Shown here: one piece after another, positions 1 through 9,100 of the stretch
Numbering within the stretch: the stretch's first letter is position 1
How the letters are laid out: each line of letters begins with the position of its first letter
Assembly (NCBI RefSeq): GCF_037126465.1
Contig: NC_088204.1
Location: forward strand, 72,291,807-72,355,806
Reading direction: 5' to 3'
Length of the DNA: 64,000 bases
Source of the DNA: Ornithodoros turicata
Lineage: Eukaryota > Arthropoda > Arachnida > Ixodida > Argasidae
Notes under the pieces: generated by a model
What the model was told of the DNA's origin: nothing
The model's database searches: none
Seen by the model: only the letters and a program-made list of their open reading frames with translations
Translations under genes and position numbers: made by a program

Positions 1-170
1 GGTAATTGTGAATACACAGTTAACAGCATATATCCACGAACCCAGCAGATTTATTCGGCGTTACAACCTTTACACCCCAATTGCCACGAAGGTGTTAAAA
101 TACACCTGAAAAGGTGTGCGCCACGAACATTTTGATTTAAACCCTTTAAGGTGTAAAACGATTTAGAGTG
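1..170. mobile_element. Right terminus of a TA-flanked DNA transposon (cut by the window edge)
   Basis: The stretch carries repeated AAGGTGTAAAA/TTTTACACCTT-like motifs and stops at GATTTAGAGTG (end at 170), followed by TA. From 171 the sequence resumes the conserved gene-flank block shared with the other gene copies. Read inward from its end, the terminus starts CACTCTAAAT, close to the CACTCTTA ends of the 3.3-kb element at 43570-46867, which is also TA-flanked. I infer a related non-coding element. Its left end lies outside the window. Confidence 0.45.
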
Positions 171-635
171 TACTTTGGCCATAAATGCGAAGGAGATCAA
201 GGGTTGCTGCTTGTTCTCTCTCACAATTAAGAGCAAGAGAAGAGCGCAATTCTGTTGGAACGACAAACTTGGCCTCCATAGATCTGTCGCTTTTCCCGGG
301 CCGTTCCCTCGAACTTTGGTTCGACCCTTTTTTTGAAAATGGCATCGGAGCAGCAACGGAACATTGTCATTGTGCCGAACTTCCATCTCTGGTAAACAAG
401 AAGTTCAGTATTGAAAATTACGTGGTAGAATGCTTCAGGCGGTAGCTAGTGCGCATAAGGCGGCGGGCTTAACGGGGAATATATCGCCGATTAGTTATTG
501 AAAAAAGGAAAGAAAGGGAGACCATTGCCATATTAAAAAAAACACAATTCTGACAACAGTTGGAGTAGACACTATGTATTTAGTGTACACACCTACATCA
601 GGTTCTTAAATTCCAGCGGTGACCCATATATCATG
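171..635. repeat. Conserved 3'-flank block, copy 1 (downstream of T1)
   Basis: This block lies downstream of every TRAF-like gene in the window, at about 14.43-14.94, 20.67-21.18, 36.58-37.09, 42.82-43.57 and 63.58-64.00 kb. It includes a GCGAAGGAGATCAAG stretch, the AACGACAAACTTGGCCTCC stretch and, nearest the gene, CACTATGTATTTAGTGTACAC. None of its short ORFs is conserved in frame across copies, so I treat it as non-coding flank duplicated with the genes. In this copy the outer part is replaced by the element ending at 170. Confidence 0.6.
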
Positions 636-643
636 GCAGTTAG

Positions 644-1914
644 CAGTGGTGGGCAGTATCGCAGATACATGTATCTTCGGTACAATCTTTCGATACATTT
701 TGTGTATCAGTATTAGGTATCGTGTGCCAAAAATGAGAGTATCGGAGTATCGGTATCGAAAATACATTTTTAATGTATCGTGTATTTTAACGATACTCGA
801 TACTAAAAAAAGACGCAAATATTGAGGCTGTTGTGAGACTTAGGGTCGGCGGCACTCGCTCAGGCGGTAGTACAAGCCAGGCCGCAGCGGCGTAGACATG
901 TCGACCATAAATTCGTTCGAAGCTTACGTCTGCGCGCGCGCTCCATCGTCAAGGTCGCCCGGAGAGGAGGCCGTGGGCCCTGCCCTGGGACGCGCTCGTG
1001 GGCGCGCGCGGCTTCTAGTTGGTTCCAGAAGAATCTCTTCCGTCTCGGCGGGCGCGCCGAAAACGCCCTACACAGGACCGTGCGCAGGACCAACCTCACG
1101 GCTTCTGGAACTGCGCTGCCCGATGTCCCCCTCCTCAGTGCGCAAGAGCACGTCCACTTGACTTGAAGTGTGGATTCCGCGTCTGCCATGCGGAAAGAAT
1201 AACCGCCGGCTTAGCTTGAGCACTGTAACCCGTTCTACAGCTCACAATTCACAACGGTCAACTAAGAAAATCAAGTCAGAGGCCAAGTCAGAGGCTACCG
1301 GGTAAGTACTGCAGTACCAAACGATAAAAGCGGCAGAAAAAAAGTTTCAGGTTTATTCGTATGTATAGTCAAGTTCTCACAGACCGGTACGCACGAAGAA
1401 CATTGTCTTAAAGAATTGTTTTTTGCTGGGCTGTTTATTGATGCGATCGTTTCAACGTACCCATGGCTTCAGTCTAAAGTTCTAACAAGACTAGCTGCTT
1501 GGATAGTGCAGCTTCATTAAGTCCGTGCGGTCGGATACGTTCAAGCCCTGTCAGAAAAAGTGCGCTATAAAAATACACTAAAGGCTCTAGAAATAACGAA
1601 TAAATGTTTTTACTTCCCTAATCGTATTACCAGCTTTATTATATTGTTATTTCAGTGATGTAACCTTCGCGAATCATAACACCAGCTTTATTATATTGTG
1701 ATTTCAGTAATATAAACTTCGCTAATCATAACACCAGCTGTATTATAATCGAGATTTCAGTTATGTATCAAAGTATCGACGATACAGTACCGAGTATCTG
1801 TATCGAAAATCAATTTCGGTTCTGTATCTTGTATCGGTATCGGAAATACAATTTTTGAGGGTATCGAGTATCGGCATCGAAGATACTTTTTTTTAAGTAT
1901 CTTGCCCAGCCCTG
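644..1914. mobile_element. hAT-like DNA transposon (non-autonomous) with 8-bp target duplication
   Basis: The left end is CAGTGGTGGGCA and the right end read inward is CAGGGCTGGGCA, matching the hAT 5'-YARNG rule. The flanks are GCAGTTAG (636-643) and GCAGTTAA (1915-1922), an 8-bp target duplication with one change. The corresponding positions beside T2, T3 and T4 lack the insertion. Both ends are packed with GTATCG/CGATAC motifs (about 650-815 and 1745-1895), as expected of transposase-binding subterminal repeats. The interior at about 840-1200 is strikingly GC-rich. No transposase frame is present. Confidence 0.75.
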
Positions 1915-1960
1915 GCAGTTAACAGACAAGAAGCTGGTGCTTTTGGGCTCATAGCTTGAG

Positions 1961-3316
1961 TCACATACTGCTCATGACGAGGGTAACGCCCACAGTAATT
2001 GAGTTCTCGTGAACAAAACCTCCAATCAGAGCATCTTCGAGTTTGCACAACCTAAACAAGCCGTAGCTCTTATTTGCACTTTCGACAGGCCTATTGAAAC
2101 ATTCTGGAAAATTTTTAAACGCGTTTGGTACATCAGCACAATGCCGAATATTCTTTTTCTCGTCAGATGGATGCATCAAGGTGAGCGTATAGGGAAATAA
2201 GAAGGGCCATTTCAACAGAGAGTCTTTGGTGCCACGACAAACACTGAGAAAAGCACCTATGTACATGATGCCATCATATTGTTTGAATTTCACACTTAAC
2301 TTTACGGAGTAACCAAACAACGTAAAAACATCAGAGTAGGTGCCGGCAAACCCCTTTTCCTTTGCTTCCTTCTGAAGCTCATCGACGTCTTGGACGTGAA
2401 AAAAGGCAACGTTGCCTCCGTATCCATTTGAATCCCGTAGAGTTCGGAGGATATCTTTCATGCTGCTCAGTTTGTACTCGGTTGACGCTGAATGATCATC
2501 TTGCAATTCCATCAGACCTATCAGCCTCTCCCGGTTTGAAGTGACGATATTCTGAACCTCTGCGCCACGTCCAACTTCGTTGCTAAATTGGTCTTCAATA
2601 GAAGATAGCGCTTCCGTAACTGTATGCAGTGTAGAGGCCAAGTTTGATACACCTTCTGTGGAAAGCCTATGTTCCTCTTGAATCGTGCGGAGTACTTGAG
2701 CATAATTCACGACGCACTCTTTCGTACTGTCGATCCCAACAGCATGGCTATTTAATTGGTCTTCAATAGCACGTAGCTTATCCGCTATATCTGATAGTGA
2801 GGAGTTGATCTGTCTTCCAATCCCGATGACGCTCGTGTCAATACAAACATCTTCGCTCGGACAGGGAGTATTTTGAGCCCCGCACTGTTCTTCCATGTAA
2901 TGGGTGATGATGTCTTTAAGGGGTACGGTTGCACAACACTTCTTACATGCTAGTGGATGAAACTCGCAGTCCTTCAAGAAGTGAGATTTCATCCGTTCCA
3001 GCGATCCGACGAAATTACATCCATGGTTGAAGTTGCAACAGCGAACATGCAGTTTGTGCAGACGCGTCATTCTAATGGGGAATGCTTGCACTTCACTTTC
3101 AAGAAACCCTTGCTGGTCGACCGGACACTGTCGGGTGGTTCGAAGGATACTGCGATAACAATCCTCACAAAGACGATGAAAACATTCCAGCCTCACGATA
3201 TTCTGAGGAACGACGGCGCATAAGTCACACGATATCGTCGATGCAAGATCCACAAATTGCACGGGACGCCACGCCAGGGCTTCAAAGTCTCCAGGAAGGT
3301 AGCTTACGGAAGACAT
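1961..3316 (-). CDS. TRAF6-like RING/zinc-finger/MATH protein T1 (type 1), 451 aa
   Basis: This is a complete intronless reading frame. A RING of C3HC3D type lies at residues 30-67 (C30, C33, C45, H47, C50, C53, C64, D67). The final CPVD motif with Asp as last ligand is the arrangement in TRAF6. Two TRAF-type zinc fingers follow at about 93-117 and 124-145, then a coiled coil (about 155-290) and a C-terminal MATH/TRAF-C domain (about 300-451) with the KWPF and FNRPVES segments. TRAF proteins couple receptors to ubiquitin-dependent NF-kB/MAPK signalling in the cytoplasm; that role is inferred from the family. Compared with T3, a 29-residue coiled-coil segment is replaced by one residue, an in-frame net loss of 28 codons. 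The start is the conserved MSSVSYLPG methionine, about 95 bp below a TATA box. No partner or ligand can be read from sequence. Confidence 0.85.
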   Translation of the reverse strand: MSSVSYLPGDFEALAWRPVQFVDLASTISCDLCAVVPQNIVRLECFHRLCEDCYRSILRTTRQCPVDQQGFLESEVQAFPIRMTRLHKLHVRCCNFNHGCNFVGSLERMKSHFLKDCEFHPLACKKCCATVPLKDIITHYMEEQCGAQNTPCPSEDVCIDTSVIGIGRQINSSLSDIADKLRAIEDQLNSHAVGIDSTKECVVNYAQVLRTIQEEHRLSTEGVSNLASTLHTVTEALSSIEDQFSNEVGRGAEVQNIVTSNRERLIGLMELQDDHSASTEYKLSSMKDILRTLRDSNGYGGNVAFFHVQDVDELQKEAKEKGFAGTYSDVFTLFGYSVKLSVKFKQYDGIMYIGAFLSVCRGTKDSLLKWPFLFPYTLTLMHPSDEKKNIRHCADVPNAFKNFPECFNRPVESANKSYGLFRLCKLEDALIGGFVHENSITVGVTLVMSSM

Positions 3317-3409
3317 CTCACAGTCGAAAACGAGGCCTTCGTCGAGGTGGCAAGAGATGGATACGTGGCAGAGATTGCGTGCTCCCTTTCTGTATCACCG
3401 AGTGAAGTC

Positions 3410-3416
3410 TATATAG
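3410..3416 (-). promoter_or_regulatory. TATA box of T1
   Basis: TATATAG lies 94-100 bp upstream of the T1 ATG, within GCGCTATATAGACTTCACTC on the minus strand. The same box sits at the same spacing upstream of T3 and T5 but is altered in T2 and T4. A conserved CRE-like GTGACGTACTT lies further upstream (about 3482-3492). Confidence 0.6.
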
Positions 3417-3519
3417 CGCTGAGGTAGTTGGGCGCCAGACACTTGTACCGATAAGAGGACTTTTTCTCGGAAGAAAGGAAAGTACGTCACGTTGGATGAT
3501 GGCCCAGCTAAAGACAGCG

Positions 3520-4140
3520 TGTCCTCCCATTTCGCCTATTCCCATTTTGCCTAATGCCTTTTAGCGGATTATCTCGCCGTCCCTCAGCAGGTTCACGGAA
3601 TTCGAACTGCAGAGGGTACTATTTGGCCTAATGTACGCTGCGGACAGTCCACTTCGCCTACTGATCCGTGTCACGTGAGGAAAGAAGGCGGTCCCCTGGC
3701 GTGCCGTCAAAGGTCACTTTCGCATCTTCACGTAACTTTACAAACTTGTTGGTTTCATCCAAGCATTGTGTTGATGCATTTATTTTTAGTTCTTCCTCAA
3801 CAGTCAATGTGAGAAATTCGTTATTCTATATCGGAAAGTCAACGTTAATTACGCAACTCCACATAACAACCTTATCCCTTTGCTAGTTCTATTCAGGCTC
3901 GTGTTAATTGCGGACGACTAACTTCTAACAGAAATACTTTTCCCGGTACCGATTTTAAAAATATATCGCGACCTGAACTCCGGCACCGAAATAAGGTATC
4001 GGTTACTGTAACGGCGTAACAGTAACAACCCTGCGGAGTACCCATTCCGTCCTAAACACCGAAAGCTGCAGCCAACAAAGGGTGAGTTGCTGAGTTGAAA
4101 GTTGAAAGGTTGATGTCTCCCGGAATTCACGCACTCACCA
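3520..4140. other. Gene-free spacer, probably decayed transposon
   Basis: Similarity to the T3 and T5 upstream regions stops near 3519. The following CCCATTTCGCC and CCCATTTTGCC repeats look like a transposon end. At about 3975-4040 there are GTAACG/CGTTAC-type motifs ending in ACAACCCTG, read inward CAGGGTTGT, a plausible hAT-like terminus. I see no convincing coding sequence. From about 4052 the sequence matches 29872 onward. Confidence 0.3.
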
Positions 4141-4214
4141 AAACTGGGATGTTATCATCTCTCAATATATTGCCAAATCTATATTATGCACCAGTGCACT
4201 CACTCAATGCACGC

Positions 4215-5310
4215 AGTATGGGGGTGGGGGATATGTTTATTATATAAAAAATACGAGGGAGAAGTTAGCCACCGCTACGGCGGCTTGCTATTACCAGGAA
4301 AGAAAAGAAAGGAAAAAGGCAAAGTAAGACAAACAAAAAGCAAAATAAACAAACAAAACGGAAAAACAGTATAGGTTTGCCCAGGAATCAACCTTGCATC
4401 AACCTTTCCCTTCTCTTTTTTTACTTTGTATTAAACATATCCTCCCCAACCTTCAATTAACTTCACTTTATCTGACCTTAGTTGTTCGTGGTCCCTAAAA
4501 ACCCGAATCATCATCATCATCATTTCATCTGCCAGAGGAGGAAGCGTTTAGGGGGTATATATTTATTAGAACAAAGAAAAAAAAGGAGGAAGCGTCAGCC
4601 AAACGGGACGTCAGATTGCTACTCCGCAAAAAAAAAAAAGAAAAGAAAAACACAGACAAAAAAAGAAGAATAAAGTGAATAAAAAGAAAAGAAAATAATT
4701 AGAAAATAAAGGATAAACTAACAAACGGTGAAAGACGGATGAGAAAAATTAAAGACAAAGATGACTTAAAAAAAAGATGAGGTTAATGCGTTGAGGGCAG
4801 GGTTGCGGAGTTGGGTGCCCCGATGGCAGTTTTGGTTTCAAGGTGCTGGTTTCTGCCCTCTCACCCTTTGCACCGCACGCAGCACGGTCAAGAGTGAAAT
4901 AACCTCGTCTTCGTGCTTCTTCCGTGCTTGGTAATGTCAATCTCCTCTAGCGCTGCTGGACTTGCCAGTATGGTTACCGGTCCTTTTCTTTTATTGATGG
5001 AATTAACGGAGTGGAATCGGGTTGCCAAGCCATTCCAGGAATGGGAACTGACCATACTTTTGCATTCTGAGGGATTGAAAGGAATGGAATTATCGCATAT
5101 CTCCTCAGAATGGAATTGGAACGGAATTTCTTTACGTCGAGAAAAACTGCACCGGTGAGGTTGCGTTCAGCCTTCGCTTGTTGCACTTCAGCGACAAGAT
5201 CCTAGTACGCGTTGTCAATTGCTGAAAGTCCCTGACGAAAGCCTGCCATGATCTCAGGAAAAAAGCGCGCGCTTGCCAGGTACCATTGCTTACTGCATTG
5301 CATTGCCGAT
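4215..5310 (-). mobile_element. I-group LINE relics: truncated 3' ends plus an internally deleted copy
   Basis: On the minus strand, GGGGGTGGGGGATATGTTTATT at 4218 and the similar stretch at about 4548 are 3' ends of the LINE family whose better copy lies at 55541-58535. About 4770-4900 matches that family's 3' coding end. About 5125-5300 matches its reverse-transcriptase segment (compare 57943-58095). The RNase H part between them is missing, and about 4935-5120 holds unrelated GGAATGGAAT-rich sequence. An inverted 3' end (ATTAAACATATCC) sits at about 4430-4446. The block recurs at 30424-31490. Confidence 0.65.
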
Positions 5311-6255
5311 TTTTAAATGCGATAGCCTTCTTTAACTCACTTTTGGGCCTAGAAAGTGTAGTGTCAGTGGAGAGGGGCGCTATCGCTATCACTTTCGCGA
5401 TGCGTTATCTCCCCCTCATTCGTTTCTGTATTGTGCTCCTCGGCTGATAAGAAACGTTTCGGCGGGCGAGGATTTAGCAGATTGGAAGGTCTTCATGATA
5501 GCGGTTCCTGAAACATGATATACCCTAACTACCGCATTTTCTGGTGCAATACGCGCGCGCATTATACAGTAAAAAATGTGCTCTGAAGAGGTCCTGCGCG
5601 TTATCTAACTGTGCGCGTTATACACGGAAATATTTTCCTACAGAGTTCCTTTTCTGGTCGGTGACGTGCAAATGCTAGACTCTTCCAATGTGTGCAGGTG
5701 AGTTTCTCCCAAATCTCTTAGGGTCAGTGGACAAAACCGGAGAAAGGGACTTCGTAAATGATGCTGCTTATATAGGGATGCTATTGAGCGCTCAATAATC
5801 CTGAATCAATTTCGGAAGGCTGGAGTGATTGAGAAGGGACGCGGAACTAAATATGTTGCAAATAACGCATACGTATATATTATACACCGGCTCGCTTTAT
5901 TGTGTGTTGGAATGAGAGTACAGAAGCTTGTAGCAACATTGCCGTGCGCGTTATATGCACAGGTGCGAGTTATACATGGAACTTTTTTTCAAATTCGGCC
6001 CGTTTTTAGGGGTGCGCGTTATACGCGAGTGCTTGTTATACACCAGAAAATACGGTAAATGCGATAGCATTTCTGTAACGCACTTTCGGGCCTCTGTAGA
6101 AGGTAGCGTCAGTGGTGAGGGATCCTTTCATTCTCGCGCTGCTCCATCTTCCCGTCGTTTCTTGTTTATCGCGCACCTCAGTTGATAAGAAACGTTTCGG
6201 CGGCCGGAGATTTAGCAGATTAGGAGGTCCTTACGACAGCTGTTCCACACGATAA
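5307..6255. repeat. Diverged ~200-bp direct repeats flanking a MITE
   Basis: About 5307-5525 and 6056-6255 share AAATGCGATAGC, a TTTnGGGCCT stretch, GTCAGTGG, TTGATAAGAAACGTTTCGGCGG and GGATTTAGCAGATT in the same order. They flank the TA-bounded MITE at 5532-6055. The repeats are too long and too diverged to be a target duplication. They are more likely an older duplication into which the MITE landed. Confidence 0.5.
5532..6055. mobile_element. TA-flanked MITE, CCGYATTTTCTGGTG family
   Basis: The left end is CCGCATTTTCTGGTG. The right end read inward is CCGTATTTTCTGGTG. TA lies on both sides (5530-5531 and 6056-6057). The interior contains repeated GCGCGTTATACAC-type motifs and no open frame. 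The ends and TA duplication fit a Tc1/mariner- or pogo-like non-autonomous element. That class is inferred because no transposase is present. Confidence 0.7.
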
Positions 6256-6289
6256 GCAAAATACCTGATTCCTTTGAAGCGGCTGACAA

Positions 6290-6520
6290 CATGTTGTGGA
6301 TCTTTGGTTTGACAGCTTATTTTTGTTCTTGAAAAGTAATTGTTCACAACAGAACAGACAACAAGGTGTTGTCAAAAAATGGCGCCTTTTTATTAACCAC
6401 GTACAACAATAATAAGAAGACTCGTAGGAGCAACTTTTATTTAAAACGTTAAAACGAGACTTTCGTGTAGAGCCTGCACTTCATCAGGTTGTAGAGTAGT
6501 CGGCATGTGGCAAAGCACAC
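6290..6520 (-). mobile_element. Penelope-like 3' fragment with hammerhead-like core
   Basis: On the minus strand, CTGATGA (6481-6487) is followed by a GUG...CAC mini-stem and then GAAA (6461-6464). This is the order of the hammerhead ribozyme core, which is known in Penelope-like retroelements. An AATAAA lies just downstream (about 6437-6443). Stems I and III are not convincingly formed, so this may be a decayed ribozyme or chance similarity. The segment is duplicated at 32737-32967. Confidence 0.35.
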
Positions 6521-6777
6521 TCCCATTGCTGCAAAAGGAAGGACCCAAAAACGCGTGACGCCACATAAATACAAAAGCATACTAAACCTTCAAATACTTC
6601 CGTATAACTATTCATTACCAACCCATCCTCGTACTGCCGAACCGAACCTTCATATGCACTGTCCCGAACTCCACCTAAACTCCCGAAAGTAGCGAGTTTT
6701 ACTACATCCGAAAGTGTTTACGATAACAGTTCCGGAAACCCCATAAGCCAATCGCCATATTTGTTTCGAGCGAGTGA

Positions 6778-7179
6778 CATCACATTGCTAAGTTTGGATT
6801 TGGTAACTTCCCTTATCATATTGTTTTCATTGACTTATTCCGAGTAAAACGGAAAGTAAAAGCGGAGATTAAGAGGTCACTAATAAATATTGCTGAATTA
6901 CTCTCAGTGTTTGATTTGCAAATGTCATCGATAAGCCCTGACAATGTCGCTACAAGTGTAAAGTCAGTGAATGAAAACGTCGAGCAAGTGAGTGAGCGAG
7001 TGGGAAACGTGCTCGACACGCTCCAACAAATAAGTGCTACGTTAAATGATATGAAAGGAATTAAAGGGAAACTGAATCCTCTGTTGCAGTGTCCCGAGGA
7101 ATTGACAAAATTTATGAGTCTGACGTTGAAGCTAGAGAAAAAAATCCCACTCGTGAAAGCGAACTCCCACAGCGGTTAA
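6778..7179 (+). CDS. Hypothetical coiled-coil-like ORF fragment (copy A)
   Basis: An open plus-strand frame of about 133 codons follows a TGA at 6775-6777. The first ATG is at about 6922 (MSSISPDN...). The peptide has heptad-like hydrophobic spacing (VNENVEQVSERVGNVLDTLQ) and no domain I recognise. The copy at 33225-33626 keeps the frame despite two compensating indels near the 3' end, which hints at past coding constraint. It could be an exon of a decayed transposon or host gene. There is no evidence of a promoter or complete gene. Confidence 0.25.
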   Translation, partial: HHIAKFGFGNFPYHIVFIDLFRVKRKVKAEIKRSLINIAELLSVFDLQMSSISPDNVATSVKSVNENVEQVSERVGNVLDTLQQISATLNDMKGIKGKLNPLLQCPEELTKFMSLTLKLEKKIPLVKANSHSG

Positions 7180-8680
7180 GTTCGTAGAGGAACGTGTGTA
7201 CACTTCGTATTCCTCCACGGCAGCGGAGGAGGAAGCTTTCTTTTTTACTGGAGGCTTTAAGAAGATATTCCGTCATATGTCACATGCACACAATATTATT
7301 ACTTATTGGATGATTTTGCATTGGATTGGATTGGATGGCAGGACACGTAAGTCTGATGTGTGTGTGTGCTTTGTGGATGCTCTGTGAAGTTGCACATACA
7401 CTTTACTGCATCCGATACTCTGTCGCTGAGACTCGCACTGTGCAAGGCTCCGTGCGATACCATTCTCAAGAGTCGCTATGCAATCCCCTTCACCTGCAGG
7501 TTCATGCACCCAACGGACTGGGCGAAGGGCATCGTGTGCAGTACAGTTCACCCAAAGGCTGACCTAAATGGTGGTCGTAATAACGGCGCGCATTGCAGGC
7601 CAACCAGTGCTGAAAACAATGTGGTTCTTATTGAACCGGCACCATCCCTATTCACTCTAATTGAAGATGGTGTCAGTGATAACGGTTCTGTTTGCATTGG
7701 CATAAGACTTCACCCTGAAATGGCGTAATAAATATCTTCGAAGAGCGCGCCCCGTCTGACATGTAATTGTTCGTCTATACACGTATGTACTCCGTTGTTT
7801 CTTGTTTCTTCGCAGCAAGAGTCATCCTGATAGGAGGAAAACGAATATTTATTTCTCAGTTTGCTGGCACGGCAATGACGTCATGATGTGCGGGCTCGTT
7901 ATGTCCGCCTTCACACTCTTAGAAAAAAGGGTGGAGCTGTTACACCTTCTTGGAGGTAATAGTTGTCACATACGTTGTACCAAAAACGTTGCGAAATTCT
8001 ACCTGCTACGGTCACCCCTAAAACAGAACTTCACCGCATAGCACGTTGTCCGCCAACCGTTGCCACGAATGATAGGGTTACCGCTTCTGATTCGGTGAGC
8101 GAGGGGGGCGTACGCCTTTTTGTAGCAATGTAGCAAGGGAAAACAGAGCAATACATCGTGTTACCAGGTAGAATAAAGAAAAAAAAAAAAAACTGGCACA
8201 CACATAGCCGTCACTATGGACGAACGTATATGGTTGTTGAATGTGCTACTTTTAGAATGCGAATAATGTTCGAACCAGAGCTATTAACGCCAATCGTCAC
8301 ACCGGCTGGTATGTGACCGGCCACAGTTCGAACTCCAATGTTACTAACCCCCTTTACCCCCCGTAGCTGTTCACGACTCCAGAAAAGCGTAAGAGCAACA
8401 GTGTTTCATTTCTCATGAGTGAGTGGGTGAACTGCAAAAAAAGCAAAAAAACAAAACAAAACAAAACAAAACAAAGTGGAGTAAATTAACACCACCCATG
8501 TGGAAGCCGACTACTCCATACCACGTGGACAACTCTGAACGCATGAACGTACATACACTTGGACTGCAAACACTCAGATACGAAGAGTTCTCGTCAAGAA
8601 AGCCAGCATGGATACGCAACATTTCATTTTCTTCGATTTAGGGACGCAGATATCCGTATTCGAGATTTGGACTGACCTAT
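7180..8680. other. Gene-free spacer (copy A)
   Basis: I see no credible gene. At about 7912 there is a CACACTCTTAGAAAAAAGGGTG stretch resembling a transposon terminus. An A-rich run lies near 8179-8192 and an AAAAC microsatellite at about 8447-8474. About 8290-9090 recurs at 34775-35560 and again at 60895-61455. Confidence 0.4.
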
Positions 8681-8681
8681 A

Positions 8682-8892
8682 CAGGGTGTTCAAAATTAAG
8701 CTTTCACGAGCGCTACGCAAACACAGCGATGACAGAAAACCGGATGATAACTTTACGCTACTTGTGTAAGAAACAGGTGCTGCTAATTATCTAGCACATG
8801 TTTCTTACTCAAGGAACAGAAAAATAGCACCAGTTTTTCTTTTGTTCGCCTATTTATAAAGTGCCAGTGAAAGCTTAATTTTGAACACCCCG
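8682..8892. mobile_element. 211-bp mariner-type MITE (copy A)
   Basis: The left end is CAGGGTGTTCAAAATTAAGC and the right end read inward is CGGGGTGTTCAAAATTAAGC. TA flanks both sides (8680-8681 and 8893-8894). It contains an internal hairpin (GTAAGAAACAGGTGCT paired with AGCACATGTTTCTTAC). The identical-length copy is at 35159-35369. The third unit at about 61250 has the uninterrupted empty site GACCTATATATTGG, which proves mobility. Confidence 0.85.
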
Positions 8893-9100
8893 TATATTGG
8901 AGGAGATGGGCAGTAAGTTTTTTTTTTTGTAGTCGACTACAGCTGCTACGTCTTGAGAGTGTAGTTGAACTACTATTGTAACTAATCATAGCACCAGTAC
9001 TTAGAACTACTTTAAACTAGCTACATAGTTTAACTACATTTTTAACTACCTTGACGTTTTGTGCGCGGTGTCCAGAATAAAGTGCACCGACGGTTTATTA

